64,000 bases of DNA from Flaviramulus sp. BrNp1-15 (GCF_022259695.1 NZ_CP092099.1:3516798-3580797), one strand, 5' to 3'; positions 17,157-27,085 are shown, counted from the stretch's first letter. The notes: generated by a model not told the origin, from the letters alone. Numbers and translations: made by a program.

Positions 17157-18410
17157 ATGGCTTATTTATTTACTTCGGAAAGTGTTTCTGAAGGACACCC
17201 AGATAAGGTAGCAGATCAAATTAGTGATGCATTAATTGATAATTTTTTAGCGTTTGATAAAGACTCTAAAGTGGCATGCGAAACCTTAGTAACTACAGGA
17301 CAAGTAGTTCTGGCTGGAGAGGTAAAATCTCACACATACTTAGATGTTCAAAAAATTGCCAGAGATACCATTAACAAAATCGGGTACACGAAAGGCGAGT
17401 ATATGTTTGATGGAAATTCATGCGGTGTACTTTCTGCTATTCACGAACAATCTGAAGATATCAATCAAGGAGTAGATAGAGGAAGCAAAGAAGAACAAGG
17501 TGCTGGAGACCAAGGTATGATGTTTGGTTACGCTACAAATGAAACTGAAAATTTTATGCCTCTGGCCTTAGATTTATCGCATAGAATTTTAAAAGAACTT
17601 GCAGCATTACGAAGAGAAAATAAAGATATTACTTATTTAAGACCAGATTCTAAAAGTCAGGTAACTATTGAGTATAGCGATGATAATATTCCGCAACGTA
17701 TAGATGCTATTGTTGTATCAACACAGCATGACGAGTTTGCAGATGATGAAACCATGCTTGCTAAAATTAGAAAAGATATTGTTCAGATTTTAATTCCGCG
17801 TGTGGTTGCAAAACTTCCTGAAACCATTCAAAAACTATTTAATGACGATATTAAATATCATATAAATCCAACAGGGAAATTTGTTATTGGTGGACCTCAC
17901 GGAGATACAGGATTAACAGGACGTAAAATTATTGTTGATACTTATGGAGGAAAAGGTGCTCATGGTGGTGGTGCTTTCTCGGGAAAAGACCCAAGTAAAG
18001 TAGATAGAAGTGCTGCTTATGCAACAAGGCACATTGCTAAAAATTTAGTTGCTGCCGGGGTTGCAGATGAAGTTTTAGTGCAGGTGAGTTATGCTATTGG
18101 CGTTGTTGAACCTATGGGTATTTTTATTGATACTTACGGTACATGCCCATTTAATATGACTGATGGTGAAATTGCCGAAAAAGTATCAGAGATTTTTGAT
18201 ATGCGTCCATTTGCCATTGAAGAACGATTAAAGTTACGTTCACCAATATATAGCGAAACAGCTGCTTACGGACACATGGGACGTGAAACTGAAACTGTTA
18301 CCAAAACATTTTCTCAACCTAATGGAGAAACTACAACTTTAGATGTTGAGTTATTTACTTGGGAAAAACTAGATTATGTTGACAAAGTAAAAGAAGTTTT
18401 TGGGCTATAA
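17157..18410 (+). CDS. metK: S-adenosylmethionine synthetase
   Basis: The 417-aa enzyme makes SAM from methionine and ATP. It shows [25 protein letters not shown], and [20 protein letters not shown], which hold the ATP-, Mg- and K-binding residues. The start is the ATG at 17157, directly after the riboswitch-like leader, so expression is likely turned down by SAM. It is followed by its own terminator and forms a single-gene unit. Confidence 0.98.
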   Translation: MAYLFTSESVSEGHPDKVADQISDALIDNFLAFDKDSKVACETLVTTGQVVLAGEVKSHTYLDVQKIARDTINKIGYTKGEYMFDGNSCGVLSAIHEQSEDINQGVDRGSKEEQGAGDQGMMFGYATNETENFMPLALDLSHRILKELAALRRENKDITYLRPDSKSQVTIEYSDDNIPQRIDAIVVSTQHDEFADDETMLAKIRKDIVQILIPRVVAKLPETIQKLFNDDIKYHINPTGKFVIGGPHGDTGLTGRKIIVDTYGGKGAHGGGAFSGKDPSKVDRSAAYATRHIAKNLVAAGVADEVLVQVSYAIGVVEPMGIFIDTYGTCPFNMTDGEIAEKVSEIFDMRPFAIEERLKLRSPIYSETAAYGHMGRETETVTKTFSQPNGETTTLDVELFTWEKLDYVDKVKEVFGL

Positions 18411-18434
18411 GCTAAAAAGCTTTTATAAATTATG

Positions 18435-18468
18435 AAAAGACTGTCTGTTTGTAAGGCGGTCTTTTTTG
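18435..18468 (+). terminator. Intrinsic terminator of metK
   Basis: AAAAGACTGTC (18435-18445) pairs with GGCGGTCTTTT (18455-18465) over 11 bp including G-T pairs, followed by further T residues. It lies 25 bases after the metK stop. Confidence 0.85.
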
Positions 18469-18584
18469 TTTATTTGCTACTTGACTTTGTAAAAATTTTC
18501 AGCTAAATTCGTTTAACGATTGGTATAAGTCATTAAAGAACAACGTCATATCATCGCATTGACAAAAATTAAAAAAAACTCAAA

Positions 18585-19025
18585 ATGAAAAAATTAATAT
18601 TATCTTTTGGAATCCTATTCTTCATTTTCTCTTGCTCTTCAACCAAACTAATATCAAAGAATGAACCACAGATTCTTCGTGACAATAATACATTTTTAAT
18701 AACTGAAATATCTACTGATAAAACTTATGGTTTGTCACCGAAGAATCCCGTTGAAGTTGGAGGGTATAAAGATTCAGAAGGACCAAGAAATGAAAGAAGA
18801 TTTCTTAATGCATTAGCTGGACCGAATGGTGAGAAAATTTCATATTATAGAGCTGGGAGTTGTTGTCCAGTTAAAAGTGATAATGACCCATTTGGTTTTG
18901 GTAGTGTAATGTTAGATAACTATCGAGTTACTTGGGAAAACTCAAAAGATACAGTTTCAATATATATTAATATGTATGACTCTGGAAAACTGAAAGCACC
19001 AATTGGATTTACTATTAAAAAATAA
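18585..19025 (+). CDS. Uncharacterised lipoprotein (Bacteroidota family)
   Basis: The 146-aa protein has a lipoprotein signal ending FIFSC (Cys17). The mature part contains DKTYGLSPKNPVEVGG, GPRNERRFLNALAGPNGEKI and a double-cysteine motif, AGSCCPVK. From memory it matches a small lipoprotein family of flavobacteria that databases sometimes label 2-dehydro-3-deoxyphosphooctonate aldolase; nothing in the sequence supports that enzyme. No function can be given. It stands alone between the metK terminator and ~190 bases of non-coding DNA, which suggests an accessory gene. Confidence 0.75.
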   Translation: MKKLILSFGILFFIFSCSSTKLISKNEPQILRDNNTFLITEISTDKTYGLSPKNPVEVGGYKDSEGPRNERRFLNALAGPNGEKISYYRAGSCCPVKSDNDPFGFGSVMLDNYRVTWENSKDTVSIYINMYDSGKLKAPIGFTIKK

Positions 19026-19216
19026 CTATTGCCAACAATGTATAACCACAATTACGACGGATTCGACTACGTCCTAATCTACTCGGAATTGCTAACGTCA
19101 GTGCTAAATCTACTTTAAACCCGTAACTGACGGTTGTACGAGACCCTTAAACGAACTTTCAAATTTTAAAAAAACCTATAAAACAAGTTTTGTTTCATGT
19201 GGTTAAAAGAATCATC
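19026..19216. other. Non-coding stretch with inverted repeat after the orphan lipoprotein
   Basis: No gene is seen. CGTCAGT at 19096-19102 and ACTGACG at 19126-19132 are inverted and flanked by AA/TT pairs, giving a stem with a 23-base loop. The stretch is less AT-rich than its surroundings and may be a remnant of the event that brought in the neighbouring lipoprotein gene. Confidence 0.4.
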
Positions 19217-21745
19217 TTAAAAATAAAATCCAAAACTACCTGTTACACCAAACTTTCTAGCATCAGGATATTCAACATTATCCTTATAATTTCCTCTAAA
19301 ATTAAAGTCTATTCTAAATACTTTAAAAATATTACCTACACCCAAACTATATTCGTAATATGGTTCATTTGAAGGCGCCACTAACGGAATAGCATTTGGC
19401 AAACCTGTATTGTTTAGATTGATATTTTCCTGAGACATTTCTCCCCAAACACCACGAATACTAACAATTTCACGAAGATTGAATTTTCTTAAGAAAGGAA
19501 TTCTTGAAAAGAAGCGCCCGTTAAAATTATGTTCAAAATGGAATGACGTATAAGTATCAGAAACAAATTCGTAAAAATCTAATTGAGAAAAGGTGTTATA
19601 AATTGAAAAGTAGGATTGGTTACCAGGAATTACACTAAGTAAGCCTAATGGCACTTCTCCAAAAGTTTTTCCCGCTTCTACTGTAGTGGTTAACCTTCCA
19701 AAACCACCAACTTGCCATGGTTGTGTGTAAGACAGTTGAACTTTTGTATAATCAAAATCGCTATTAAAAATACTTTTATCGCCTCGACTTACTTGAGCAA
19801 AAATACGTGCAAAATCATCATTAGCTGTTTTACGTTCTACACCAAAACCTGTCATTTTTCGTTTAGGGAAATAGGATACAGAAAATGAACTTTCAAACTG
19901 CTTAATTTCAGATTTAATACCATTTTCAGTATTGTAATCTAAACTGAATGTTGGTGAGGCAGATTCTAAAGTTCTGTAATTTCCGCCTAATCTAAAAATT
20001 ACATTTCGCCATGGCTCAGCTTCAATAGCTAAACTGGTTAAATTAATTGATGTTAGTTTATCGTTTGTACTTGTACCAACTACCGATGAAGATGCTAAAC
20101 TTCTTCCTAAAACATCTGTACTTGTTGTTAAACTTGCTCCTATTTGTTCTACATCTCTCCTATTACCACCAGAAATAATCAATCGGCTCTTTTTATCTAG
20201 CAACCATTTACCAGAAATACCATATTTAAATTTATCATCGCTAAAACCGTAAGCCATAAAACCTTCTAATCGCCAAAGGTCATTTCTTCCAAAGTAGGTT
20301 CTTCCTCCTGCTCGTAATCGTAAACCTTCAACTTCATTAAATCCGAAAGTAGAAAAAATAGGCCCGTAATCTAAAGGCAATGTGTTAAACTCTATGTATC
20401 CTGATGCCAAAATACTTCCTAGATTATAGAGACGTTTAAATTTTTTAACCGTTTTCAAGGTATCCAGCATTTTGTAAACCCCTTTTTCATCTTTGTTTAA
20501 TGATTCTAAACGGTTTTCTTCCCAAAAGGCATCATCTCTATCATAAACGTCTTTATCATAATTATAAACCTCCCTTTCATAGAACTTTTTATCTTTTTCT
20601 ATATCAAATTTATAGTTATCATATAGTGTAGTTCGTTTTCCGTAAATACCACGTGATTGTTCCTTTTTACTAAAAGCAAAATCAGACATCATGTAATCAC
20701 GTTTTACAAGAAATAATGAATCATTTAAAACCTCAAACTCTTGCTCAATGTAAATTTCTTTTACCCAGTTTATATTGGCACTTTTTGATGCTTGTAAATT
20801 AATTTCTTTAATAGCATAAGTGGTATCTGCTACCCAAAAATCGCCCTTAAAAGTGAGTTCGTTTTTTCGTCTTGGATAATAAATAATGTTATAACACCAC
20901 TTATCATCTACATATGCACTATCTGAAAGCACATAATTGTAAGTATTAATTCCAGTTTTAGAGAGTGGACTTACAAAGCTTTTATCGAAAAACTTCAGGT
21001 AATTATCGTATACATTAAAATCGGAATACAAATCGTCTACAAAATCAATAATAACTTGATTATCGCTAAATCCAGAGTTTTTATTTCCTTCTAAAACTTC
21101 TTTTGTTTTATTAATTACATTATCGCCATAAACTTTAGAAACAGCTTCATTAATAAACATAGGCAAATAGGTTTTACCTGTAACTCTAGAGGTATCAACT
21201 TCATCAAAAACAAACTCCATACCTCTAAACAACTTGCTTTTAATAAGCGTACTATCTATGGTATTAATATCGAATTCTACTTTTTCGTATTTATCGTATT
21301 CAAATTGTTTGAATTGTTTAAGCCCATTACTACGCTTATTTGCCCAAATTTTTCTGAGTAAATCTATAGCAGGATTATTCTTTTTGGATTGCTTTCCCGA
21401 TATAATAACCACAGCATCTAACTCTGCAGCTTCTTCTTTTAAAGTAAATTTTAAATTGTAGTTTACTTTTTTATCTAAAGGAATACTTAAAGTTTCATAA
21501 CCAATAAAAGACACCGTTAATGCTTCCCAGGTTTCATCAGATTCTAAATAAAACTTTCCATTTTCGTCGGTAATTGTTCCTTGTGTAGATCCTTTAAAAA
21601 TAATATTTACAAAGGATAAAGGTTCATTAAATTCATCAAACACATAACCACTAACTTTGGTTTGTGCGATAGTGGAAAAAATTCCAAAGAAAAAAAGGGC
21701 AATAAGTAGTCTTATATTCATAATACAAAAAAACTTCATCAACAA
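19217..21745 (-). CDS. DUF5686 outer-membrane protein with carboxypeptidase-like regulatory domain
   Basis: The 842-aa protein has a signal peptide (cleaved near IAQTK, residue ~30), then a CarboxypepD_reg-like beta domain (GYVFDEFNEPLSFVNIIFKG..., residues ~33-110) as in TonB-linked receptors. The rest matches the large DUF5686 region, ending in alternating hydrophobic strands and a terminal aromatic (GSFGFYF), as expected for a beta-barrel in the outer membrane. DUF5686 proteins are widespread in Bacteroidota and uncharacterised. It is downstream of pdhB on the same strand with a 39-base gap, probably without functional link. Confidence 0.85.
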   Translation of the reverse strand: MLMKFFCIMNIRLLIALFFFGIFSTIAQTKVSGYVFDEFNEPLSFVNIIFKGSTQGTITDENGKFYLESDETWEALTVSFIGYETLSIPLDKKVNYNLKFTLKEEAAELDAVVIISGKQSKKNNPAIDLLRKIWANKRSNGLKQFKQFEYDKYEKVEFDINTIDSTLIKSKLFRGMEFVFDEVDTSRVTGKTYLPMFINEAVSKVYGDNVINKTKEVLEGNKNSGFSDNQVIIDFVDDLYSDFNVYDNYLKFFDKSFVSPLSKTGINTYNYVLSDSAYVDDKWCYNIIYYPRRKNELTFKGDFWVADTTYAIKEINLQASKSANINWVKEIYIEQEFEVLNDSLFLVKRDYMMSDFAFSKKEQSRGIYGKRTTLYDNYKFDIEKDKKFYEREVYNYDKDVYDRDDAFWEENRLESLNKDEKGVYKMLDTLKTVKKFKRLYNLGSILASGYIEFNTLPLDYGPIFSTFGFNEVEGLRLRAGGRTYFGRNDLWRLEGFMAYGFSDDKFKYGISGKWLLDKKSRLIISGGNRRDVEQIGASLTTSTDVLGRSLASSSVVGTSTNDKLTSINLTSLAIEAEPWRNVIFRLGGNYRTLESASPTFSLDYNTENGIKSEIKQFESSFSVSYFPKRKMTGFGVERKTANDDFARIFAQVSRGDKSIFNSDFDYTKVQLSYTQPWQVGGFGRLTTTVEAGKTFGEVPLGLLSVIPGNQSYFSIYNTFSQLDFYEFVSDTYTSFHFEHNFNGRFFSRIPFLRKFNLREIVSIRGVWGEMSQENINLNNTGLPNAIPLVAPSNEPYYEYSLGVGNIFKVFRIDFNFRGNYKDNVEYPDARKFGVTGSFGFYF

Positions 21746-21784
21746 TCATGCTAATGAAGTTTATATAACGTAAAAAAATACGAT

Positions 21785-22762
21785 TTATTTATACATTACT
21801 TTTTTAACAGCTTTAATAACATCTTCATGATTAGGTAACCATTCTGCTAGTAAAACTGGAGAATACGGTGCAGGTGTATCTGCTGTATTAATTTTTACAA
21901 TAGGAGCATCTAAATAATCGAATGCTTCACTTTGTACTAAATATGTAATTTCTGTTGCAACATTTCCAAAAGGCCATGCTTCTTCTAAAACCACTAAACG
22001 ATTTGTTTTTTTAACCGACTCTACAATAGCTTTTCTATCCATTGGACGAACAGTACGTAAATCGATGATTTCACAAGAAATACCTTCTTTTTCAAGTTCA
22101 TCAGCAGCTTTATAAGCTTCCTTAATTATTTTTCCAAATGATACAATAGTAACATCTGTTCCTTCACGTTTTATATCGGCAACTCCTAATGGTAAAATAT
22201 ATTCACCTTCTGGCACTTCGCCTTTATCACCATACATTTGCTCACTTTCCATAAAAATAACTGGGTCATTATCACGAATAGCCGCTTTTAATAAACCTTT
22301 TGCATCATAAGGATTTGATGGCACCACAACTTTTAAACCAGGTGTATTTGCAAACCAGTTTTCAAAAGCTTGTGAATGTGTAGCTCCTAATTGACCTGCA
22401 GAGGCTGTTGGGCCACGAAAAACGATAGGACAATTAAACTGTCCTCCAGACATTTGTCTGATTTTTGCAGCATTATTTATAATTTGATCAATTCCAACTA
22501 ACGAGAAGTTAAAAGTCATATATTCAACTATCGGCCTGTTACCTGTCATGGTAGAGCCAATAGCAATACCAGCAAAACCAAGCTCAGCAATTGGTGTATC
22601 AATAACACGCTTTGGACCAAACTCATCTAACATACCTTTTGATGCTTTGTAGGCACCGTTATATTCTGCTACTTCCTCACCCATTAAATAAATGCTTTCG
22701 TCTCTACGCATTTCTTCACTCATGGCTTCACATACAGCTTCTCTAAATTGAATTGTCTTCAT
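21785..22762 (-). CDS. pdhB: Pyruvate dehydrogenase E1 component, beta subunit
   Basis: The 325-aa protein is a transketolase-like beta subunit of the E1 ThDP enzyme. It shows MGEEVAEYNGAYK, DTPIAELGFAGIAIGS, MTFNFSLVGIDQIINNAAK and the C-terminal VVLEEAWPFGNVATEI. It works with an E1 alpha subunit, E2 and E3 in the conversion of pyruvate to acetyl-CoA; those genes are not in the window. The annotation as pyruvate rather than branched-chain oxoacid E1 rests on overall resemblance. Confidence 0.92.
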   Translation of the reverse strand: MKTIQFREAVCEAMSEEMRRDESIYLMGEEVAEYNGAYKASKGMLDEFGPKRVIDTPIAELGFAGIAIGSTMTGNRPIVEYMTFNFSLVGIDQIINNAAKIRQMSGGQFNCPIVFRGPTASAGQLGATHSQAFENWFANTPGLKVVVPSNPYDAKGLLKAAIRDNDPVIFMESEQMYGDKGEVPEGEYILPLGVADIKREGTDVTIVSFGKIIKEAYKAADELEKEGISCEIIDLRTVRPMDRKAIVESVKKTNRLVVLEEAWPFGNVATEITYLVQSEAFDYLDAPIVKINTADTPAPYSPVLLAEWLPNHEDVIKAVKKVMYK

Positions 22763-22919
22763 TAAGGATTATTTTAATTCGAGTAGCAAAAATAACAATA
22801 AATGCCATACCTATTCAAAAGATTTTTTTAAAATTTATTATGCATGCATAGTATTTTTAGAAATAAAATAATTAACTTCGTAGCCGTATAAAAATTAAGA
22901 CATTAAAATACCATATATT

Positions 22920-23666
22920 ATGAAAATATTAGTGTGTATAAGTCATGTACCAGACACTACTTCAAAGATTAATTTTACTGATGGTGACACAAAATTTGAC
23001 ACCAATGGTGTACAGTTTGTAATTAACCCAAATGATGAATTTGGTTTAACAAGAGCCATGTGGTTTAAAGAAAAACAAGGTGCAAATGTAACTGTTGTAA
23101 ATGTTGGTGGACCTGAAACAGAACCTACATTGCGTAAAGCTTTAGCTATTGGTGCAGATGCAGCTATACGCGTAAACACTGCTGCAACTGATAGTTTTTC
23201 AGTTGCAAAACAATTAGCTAATGTTGCTAAAGACGGTGGTTATGATTTAGTTATTGCTGGTCGTGAATCTATTGATTACAATGGTGGCATGGTACCAGGT
23301 ATGATTGCAGGTTTAACACAATCAAACTTCGTTAACAACTGTATAAATCTTGAAATAGATGGAACTTCCGCGAAAGCGACAAGAGAAATTGATGGTGGAA
23401 AAGAAACCGTATCTACATCATTACCTTTAGTTATAGGCGGACAAAAAGGTTTAGTTGAAGAAAGTGATTTACGTATACCTAACATGAGAGGTATTATGAT
23501 GGCCCGAAAAAAACCATTAAATGTAGTTGAACCAGTTGATGCTGATGCTGAAACGACTTCAGTTTCGTTTGAAAAACCTGCTCCAAAAGGTGCAGTAACT
23601 TTGGTTTCTCCAGATAATTTAGATGAATTAGTAAGCTTGCTTCATAACGAAGCTAAAGTGATTTAA
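22920..23666 (+). CDS. etfB: Electron transfer flavoprotein, beta subunit
   Basis: The 248-aa protein starts MKILVCISHVPDT and has INPNDEFGLTRA and the signature VIAGRESIDYNGGMVPGMIAG. EtfB binds AMP and, with EtfA, takes electrons from acyl-CoA and related dehydrogenases to the quinone pool. It lies 12 bases before etfA. TAACTTCG at 22873-22880 is a possible -7 element. Confidence 0.96.
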   Translation: MKILVCISHVPDTTSKINFTDGDTKFDTNGVQFVINPNDEFGLTRAMWFKEKQGANVTVVNVGGPETEPTLRKALAIGADAAIRVNTAATDSFSVAKQLANVAKDGGYDLVIAGRESIDYNGGMVPGMIAGLTQSNFVNNCINLEIDGTSAKATREIDGGKETVSTSLPLVIGGQKGLVEESDLRIPNMRGIMMARKKPLNVVEPVDADAETTSVSFEKPAPKGAVTLVSPDNLDELVSLLHNEAKVI

Positions 23667-23678
23667 AAAATTAAGTTT

Positions 23679-24638
23679 ATGTCAGTTTTAGTATATACAG
23701 AATCAGAACAAGGAACATTTAAAAAAACAGCTTTTGAAGTAGCTTCTTATGCTAAAGCAGTTGCTAATCAATTAGGAACAACTGTTACAGCAATTGCTAT
23801 TAACACAGACGACACCTCTACTTTAGGTAATTATGGTGTAGATAAAGTTTTAAATGTTAAAAACGCACAATTAAACGAATTTAACGCTAATGCTTATGCT
23901 GTTGCTATTCAGCAAGCTGCAGAAAGTGAAAGCGCTAAAGTTGTAGTAGTTAGCTCTAGTGCAAACAGCAAATATTTAGCGCCGCTTTTAGCTGTAGGTT
24001 TAAATGCAGGTTATGCTTCTAACGTAGTTGAAGCACCTTCAAGCACAAGCCCTTTTACAGTAAAACGTTCAGCATTTACAAATAAAGCTTTTGAAATTAC
24101 TCAAATAAATACCGATGTAAAAATTGTTGGTGTTTCAAACAACGCTTTCGGTTTAGTAGAAAATAGTGGTAGCGCTTCCGCGGAAGACTTTTCGCCTTCA
24201 ATTCCAGAATTAGGAGTTACAATTGAATCAACAGACAAAGCAACTGATAAAGTAACTATTGCCGATGCTGAAACTGTAGTATCTGCAGGTCGTGGTTTAA
24301 AAGGTCCTGAAAATTGGGGAATGATTGAAGAATTAGCTGATGTTTTAGGTGCTGCAACTGCTTGCTCTAAACCTGTTTCAGATTTAGGTTGGAGACCTCA
24401 TAGCGAACACGTAGGACAAACAGGTAAACCGGTAGCTTCTAACCTTTATATTGCTATTGGTATTTCTGGTGCAATTCAACATTTAGCAGGTATTAATGCC
24501 TCTAAAGTAAAAGTAGTTATTAACACAGATCCTGAAGCGCCTTTCTTTAAAGCTGCAGACTATGGTGTTGTTGGTGATGCTTTTGAAGTTGTACCTTCAC
24601 TTATTGAAAAATTAAAAGCGTTTAAAGCGCAACAATAA
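23679..24638 (+). CDS. etfA: Electron transfer flavoprotein, alpha subunit
   Basis: The 319-aa protein has the FAD-binding C-terminal domain with GRGLKGPENWGMIEELAD, the KPVSDLGWRPHSEHVGQTGK segment and YIAIGISGAIQHLAGI. It pairs with EtfB to form the heterodimer that carries one FAD. The order etfB-etfA is the usual one. It is followed by a long stem-loop (24669-24739) before the next gene. Confidence 0.96.
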   Translation: MSVLVYTESEQGTFKKTAFEVASYAKAVANQLGTTVTAIAINTDDTSTLGNYGVDKVLNVKNAQLNEFNANAYAVAIQQAAESESAKVVVVSSSANSKYLAPLLAVGLNAGYASNVVEAPSSTSPFTVKRSAFTNKAFEITQINTDVKIVGVSNNAFGLVENSGSASAEDFSPSIPELGVTIESTDKATDKVTIADAETVVSAGRGLKGPENWGMIEELADVLGAATACSKPVSDLGWRPHSEHVGQTGKPVASNLYIAIGISGAIQHLAGINASKVKVVINTDPEAPFFKAADYGVVGDAFEVVPSLIEKLKAFKAQQ

Positions 24639-24668
24639 ATATTTTTTTTATAAATTGTAACGTATATT

Positions 24669-24739
24669 GAACTGCTTAAATTAGTATTTTATCTTAAATC
24701 TACCTTAGGTAGTTGGTAAAGTCCTAATTTAAACAGTTC
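24669..24739 (+). other. Long stem-loop between etfA and the bifunctional nuclease gene
   Basis: GAACTGcTTAAATTAG (24669-24684) pairs with CTAATTTAAaCAGTTC (24724-24739) at 15 of 16 positions. The loop holds a second hairpin, CTACC-tta-GGTAG (24700-24712). There is no long T-run after it, so it is not a typical terminator; it may be a structured leader of the next gene or a processed RNA. Confidence 0.5.
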
Positions 24740-24756
24740 TTTGCGTTTTATAAATT

Positions 24757-25380
24757 ATGAGTTTAGTAAGATTAAATATAAAAGGAATATCCTACAGCCA
24801 AACCCAAAATGGCGCTTATGCTTTAATTTTAAATGAAGTAGATGGAGAGCGAAAACTACCAATAGTAATTGGTGCTTTTGAAGCTCAATCTATAGCCATA
24901 GCTTTAGAAAAGGAAATTAGTCCTCCAAGACCTTTAACTCATGATTTATTTAAGAATTTTGCTGATAGATTTGATATTGTTGTAAAACAAGTCATAATTC
25001 ATAAGCTAGTAGATGGTGTCTTTTATTCAAGTTTAATTTGCGAACGCGATAAAATTGAGGAAATTATTGATGCCAGAACCAGTGATGCTATAGCATTAGC
25101 ACTTCGCTTTCAAGCACCTATTTTTACTTATAAAAACATTCTTGATAAAGCTGGCATTTACCTAAAAGTAAGTCCTAAAAAAGAGGATGAAACCGACGAT
25201 ACTCAAGATAGCGTTTTAATGGATGAGCTCATAGCAAACGAATTAGAATCTAGCGAACCTCGTGAAAGCTTTAAAGCAAAAACACTAGATGAGCTTAATA
25301 AACTATTAGAAGAAGCTGTTGCTAACGAAGATTATGAAAAAGCAGCTCATATTCGTGACGAAATCTCAAAACGAGGATAA
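24757..25380 (+). CDS. Bifunctional nuclease (BFN/DUF151) family protein with C-terminal UVR motif
   Basis: The 207-aa protein has the BFN/DUF151 domain (LPIVIGAFEAQSIAIALE, then RPLTHDLFKNF and ARTSDAIALALRF) in residues ~1-135, an acidic linker, and a C-terminal UvrB/C-type helical hairpin (LNKLLEEAVANEDYEKAAHI) near residues 177-200. Members of this family cleave DNA and RNA in vitro in plants; bacterial roles are unclear. The UVR addition is common in Bacteroidota. The following transporter gene starts 16 bases later. Confidence 0.9.
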   Translation: MSLVRLNIKGISYSQTQNGAYALILNEVDGERKLPIVIGAFEAQSIAIALEKEISPPRPLTHDLFKNFADRFDIVVKQVIIHKLVDGVFYSSLICERDKIEEIIDARTSDAIALALRFQAPIFTYKNILDKAGIYLKVSPKKEDETDDTQDSVLMDELIANELESSEPRESFKAKTLDELNKLLEEAVANEDYEKAAHIRDEISKRG

Positions 25381-25395
25381 TACCCAATTTATACT

Positions 25396-26925
25396 ATGAG
25401 AAAACTGCTTTTGCCTTGTATTGCTATATTTTTTCTTTTTACTTCAACAATAATAGCTCAAGATTTAGACAGCACAACAAAACTCGATACTATAGAAAAC
25501 ACTTTAGTAGTTGAAACTGAAATGGTAAAATCTATCAACGAAGACCATTCTAATCCTCCAACTGAAGATATATCTAAATCTGAAATAGAAAATACTACAA
25601 ATAGTAAAATAATTCCAAGTCAAGGTTTTTCAATAAATAGTCTTTGGCGTGGTATACTGGGAATGATATCTCTAGTTTTTATAGCCTTCCTTTTTAGTAG
25701 CAATAGAAAAGCTATTAATTGGAAAATTGTAGGTATTGGTTTAGCCTTTCAATTACTTATAGCTATTGGCGTTTTAAAGGTTGAGTTCGTAAAAACAATT
25801 TTTGAATTTATTGGTGGCTTATTCGTTCAAGTACTAGAATTTACAAGAGCAGGAAGCAAATTTTTATTTGAAGGTTTAGTTGTTGATATGGATACCTTCG
25901 GCTTTATTTTTGCCTTTCAAGTATTACCAACAATCATATTCTTTTCAGCATTAACTTCTGTTTTATTCTATTTAGGCATTATTCAAAAAGTAGTTAAAGC
26001 CATGGCTTGGTTACTTTCTAAAGCTTTAAAAATTTCTGGAGCAGAAAGTTTAAGTGTTGCCGGAAACATATTTTTAGGACAAACAGAAGCACCTCTTTTA
26101 ATAAAAGCTTATTTAGAAAAAATGAATAAGTCTGAGATGCTTTTAGTAATGATTGGTGGTATGGCAACCGTTGCTGGTGCTGTATTAGCAGCTTACATTG
26201 GGTTTCTTGGAGGTGACGATCCTGCTTTAAGATTATTTTATGCCAAACATTTATTAGCAGCATCTGTAATGGCAGCTCCTGGAGCAATAGTCATTTCAAA
26301 AATATTATACCCACAAACCGAAGATGTAAATACTGATGTAACTGTTTCTCAAGAAAAAATAGGTTCTAACTTTTTAGATGCTATAGCAAACGGTACAACC
26401 GAAGGTTTAAAATTGGCTGTTAATGTTGGTGCGATGCTTCTTGTTTTTGTTGCATTTATCGCCATGTTTAATGGTATTCTAGGATGGGTTGGAAATATTA
26501 CTACAATTAACGATTGGGTGGTAAGCAAAACACCTTACGAAAGTTTATCATTAGAACTTATCTTAGGTTATGCTTTTGCGCCACTTATGTGGTTAATTGG
26601 TGTTGCTAAAGAAGATATGGCTTTAATGGGACAGCTTTTGGGTATCAAATTAGCAGCCAGCGAATTTATAGGTTATATCCAATTAGCAGATTTAAAAAAT
26701 GTTGGTAACAGCATTCATTTAACTTATGAAAAGTCAATAATAATGGCAACCTACATGCTTTGTGGTTTTGCTAATTTTGCTTCTATTGGTATTCAAATTG
26801 GTGGTATTGGCTCATTAGCACCAGGACAACGTAAAACCCTATCTAAATTTGGCATGAAAGCTCTAATTGGAGGAACTATTGCTTCTTTAATTTCTGCTAC
26901 AATTGCAGGAATGATTATTGGGTAA
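25396..26925 (+). CDS. Concentrative nucleoside transporter (NupC family)
   Basis: The 509-aa protein has a signal-like N-terminus (to about residue 22), a hydrophilic stretch to about residue 85 and then many membrane helices with the CNT motif GQTEAPLLIKAYLEKM and the MATVAGAVLAAYIG loop. CNT proteins import nucleosides with Na+ or H+. The long N-terminal extension with its own signal is seen in flavobacterial members and would lie in the periplasm. It is followed by thyA, which fits a pyrimidine-salvage theme, though a separate transcript is likely. Confidence 0.92.
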   Translation: MRKLLLPCIAIFFLFTSTIIAQDLDSTTKLDTIENTLVVETEMVKSINEDHSNPPTEDISKSEIENTTNSKIIPSQGFSINSLWRGILGMISLVFIAFLFSSNRKAINWKIVGIGLAFQLLIAIGVLKVEFVKTIFEFIGGLFVQVLEFTRAGSKFLFEGLVVDMDTFGFIFAFQVLPTIIFFSALTSVLFYLGIIQKVVKAMAWLLSKALKISGAESLSVAGNIFLGQTEAPLLIKAYLEKMNKSEMLLVMIGGMATVAGAVLAAYIGFLGGDDPALRLFYAKHLLAASVMAAPGAIVISKILYPQTEDVNTDVTVSQEKIGSNFLDAIANGTTEGLKLAVNVGAMLLVFVAFIAMFNGILGWVGNITTINDWVVSKTPYESLSLELILGYAFAPLMWLIGVAKEDMALMGQLLGIKLAASEFIGYIQLADLKNVGNSIHLTYEKSIIMATYMLCGFANFASIGIQIGGIGSLAPGQRKTLSKFGMKALIGGTIASLISATIAGMIIG

Positions 26926-27023
26926 TTAGTTTCAACAAAAGCATATCTTTCGTTAATAACTTTTTGATATTTATCATTTAACGAATACAAAAAGCACATC
27001 CCTTTTTTATTAAATTCGTAACC

Positions 27024-27082
27024 GCTGAATTGTTTTCAGCAAAATGTATAACCTAAAAGAGATTTCCACTTTCGTGGGAAAT
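27024..27082 (+). promoter_or_regulatory. Two hairpins in the thyA leader
   Basis: GCTGAA (27024-27029) pairs with TTCAGC (27035-27040). ATTTCCAC (27062-27069), loop TTTC, pairs with GTGGGAAAT (27074-27082, one bulged G). The second hairpin ends three bases before the thyA ATG at 27086 and could hinder ribosome access. Confidence 0.45.
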
Positions 27083-27085
27083 ATT

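Noticed and set aside
18585..19025. Annotation of the orphan lipoprotein as 2-dehydro-3-deoxyphosphooctonate aldolase
   Set aside because: The protein is a short exported lipoprotein with no TIM-barrel or KDO8P-synthase motif.
19091..19137. Integron attC site
   Set aside because: The inverted repeat only loosely recalls attC core sites and no integron integrase or further cassettes are seen.
27044..27085. Upstream ATG for thyA
   Set aside because: The 14 added residues are outside the thymidylate-synthase family and are encoded across a leader hairpin.
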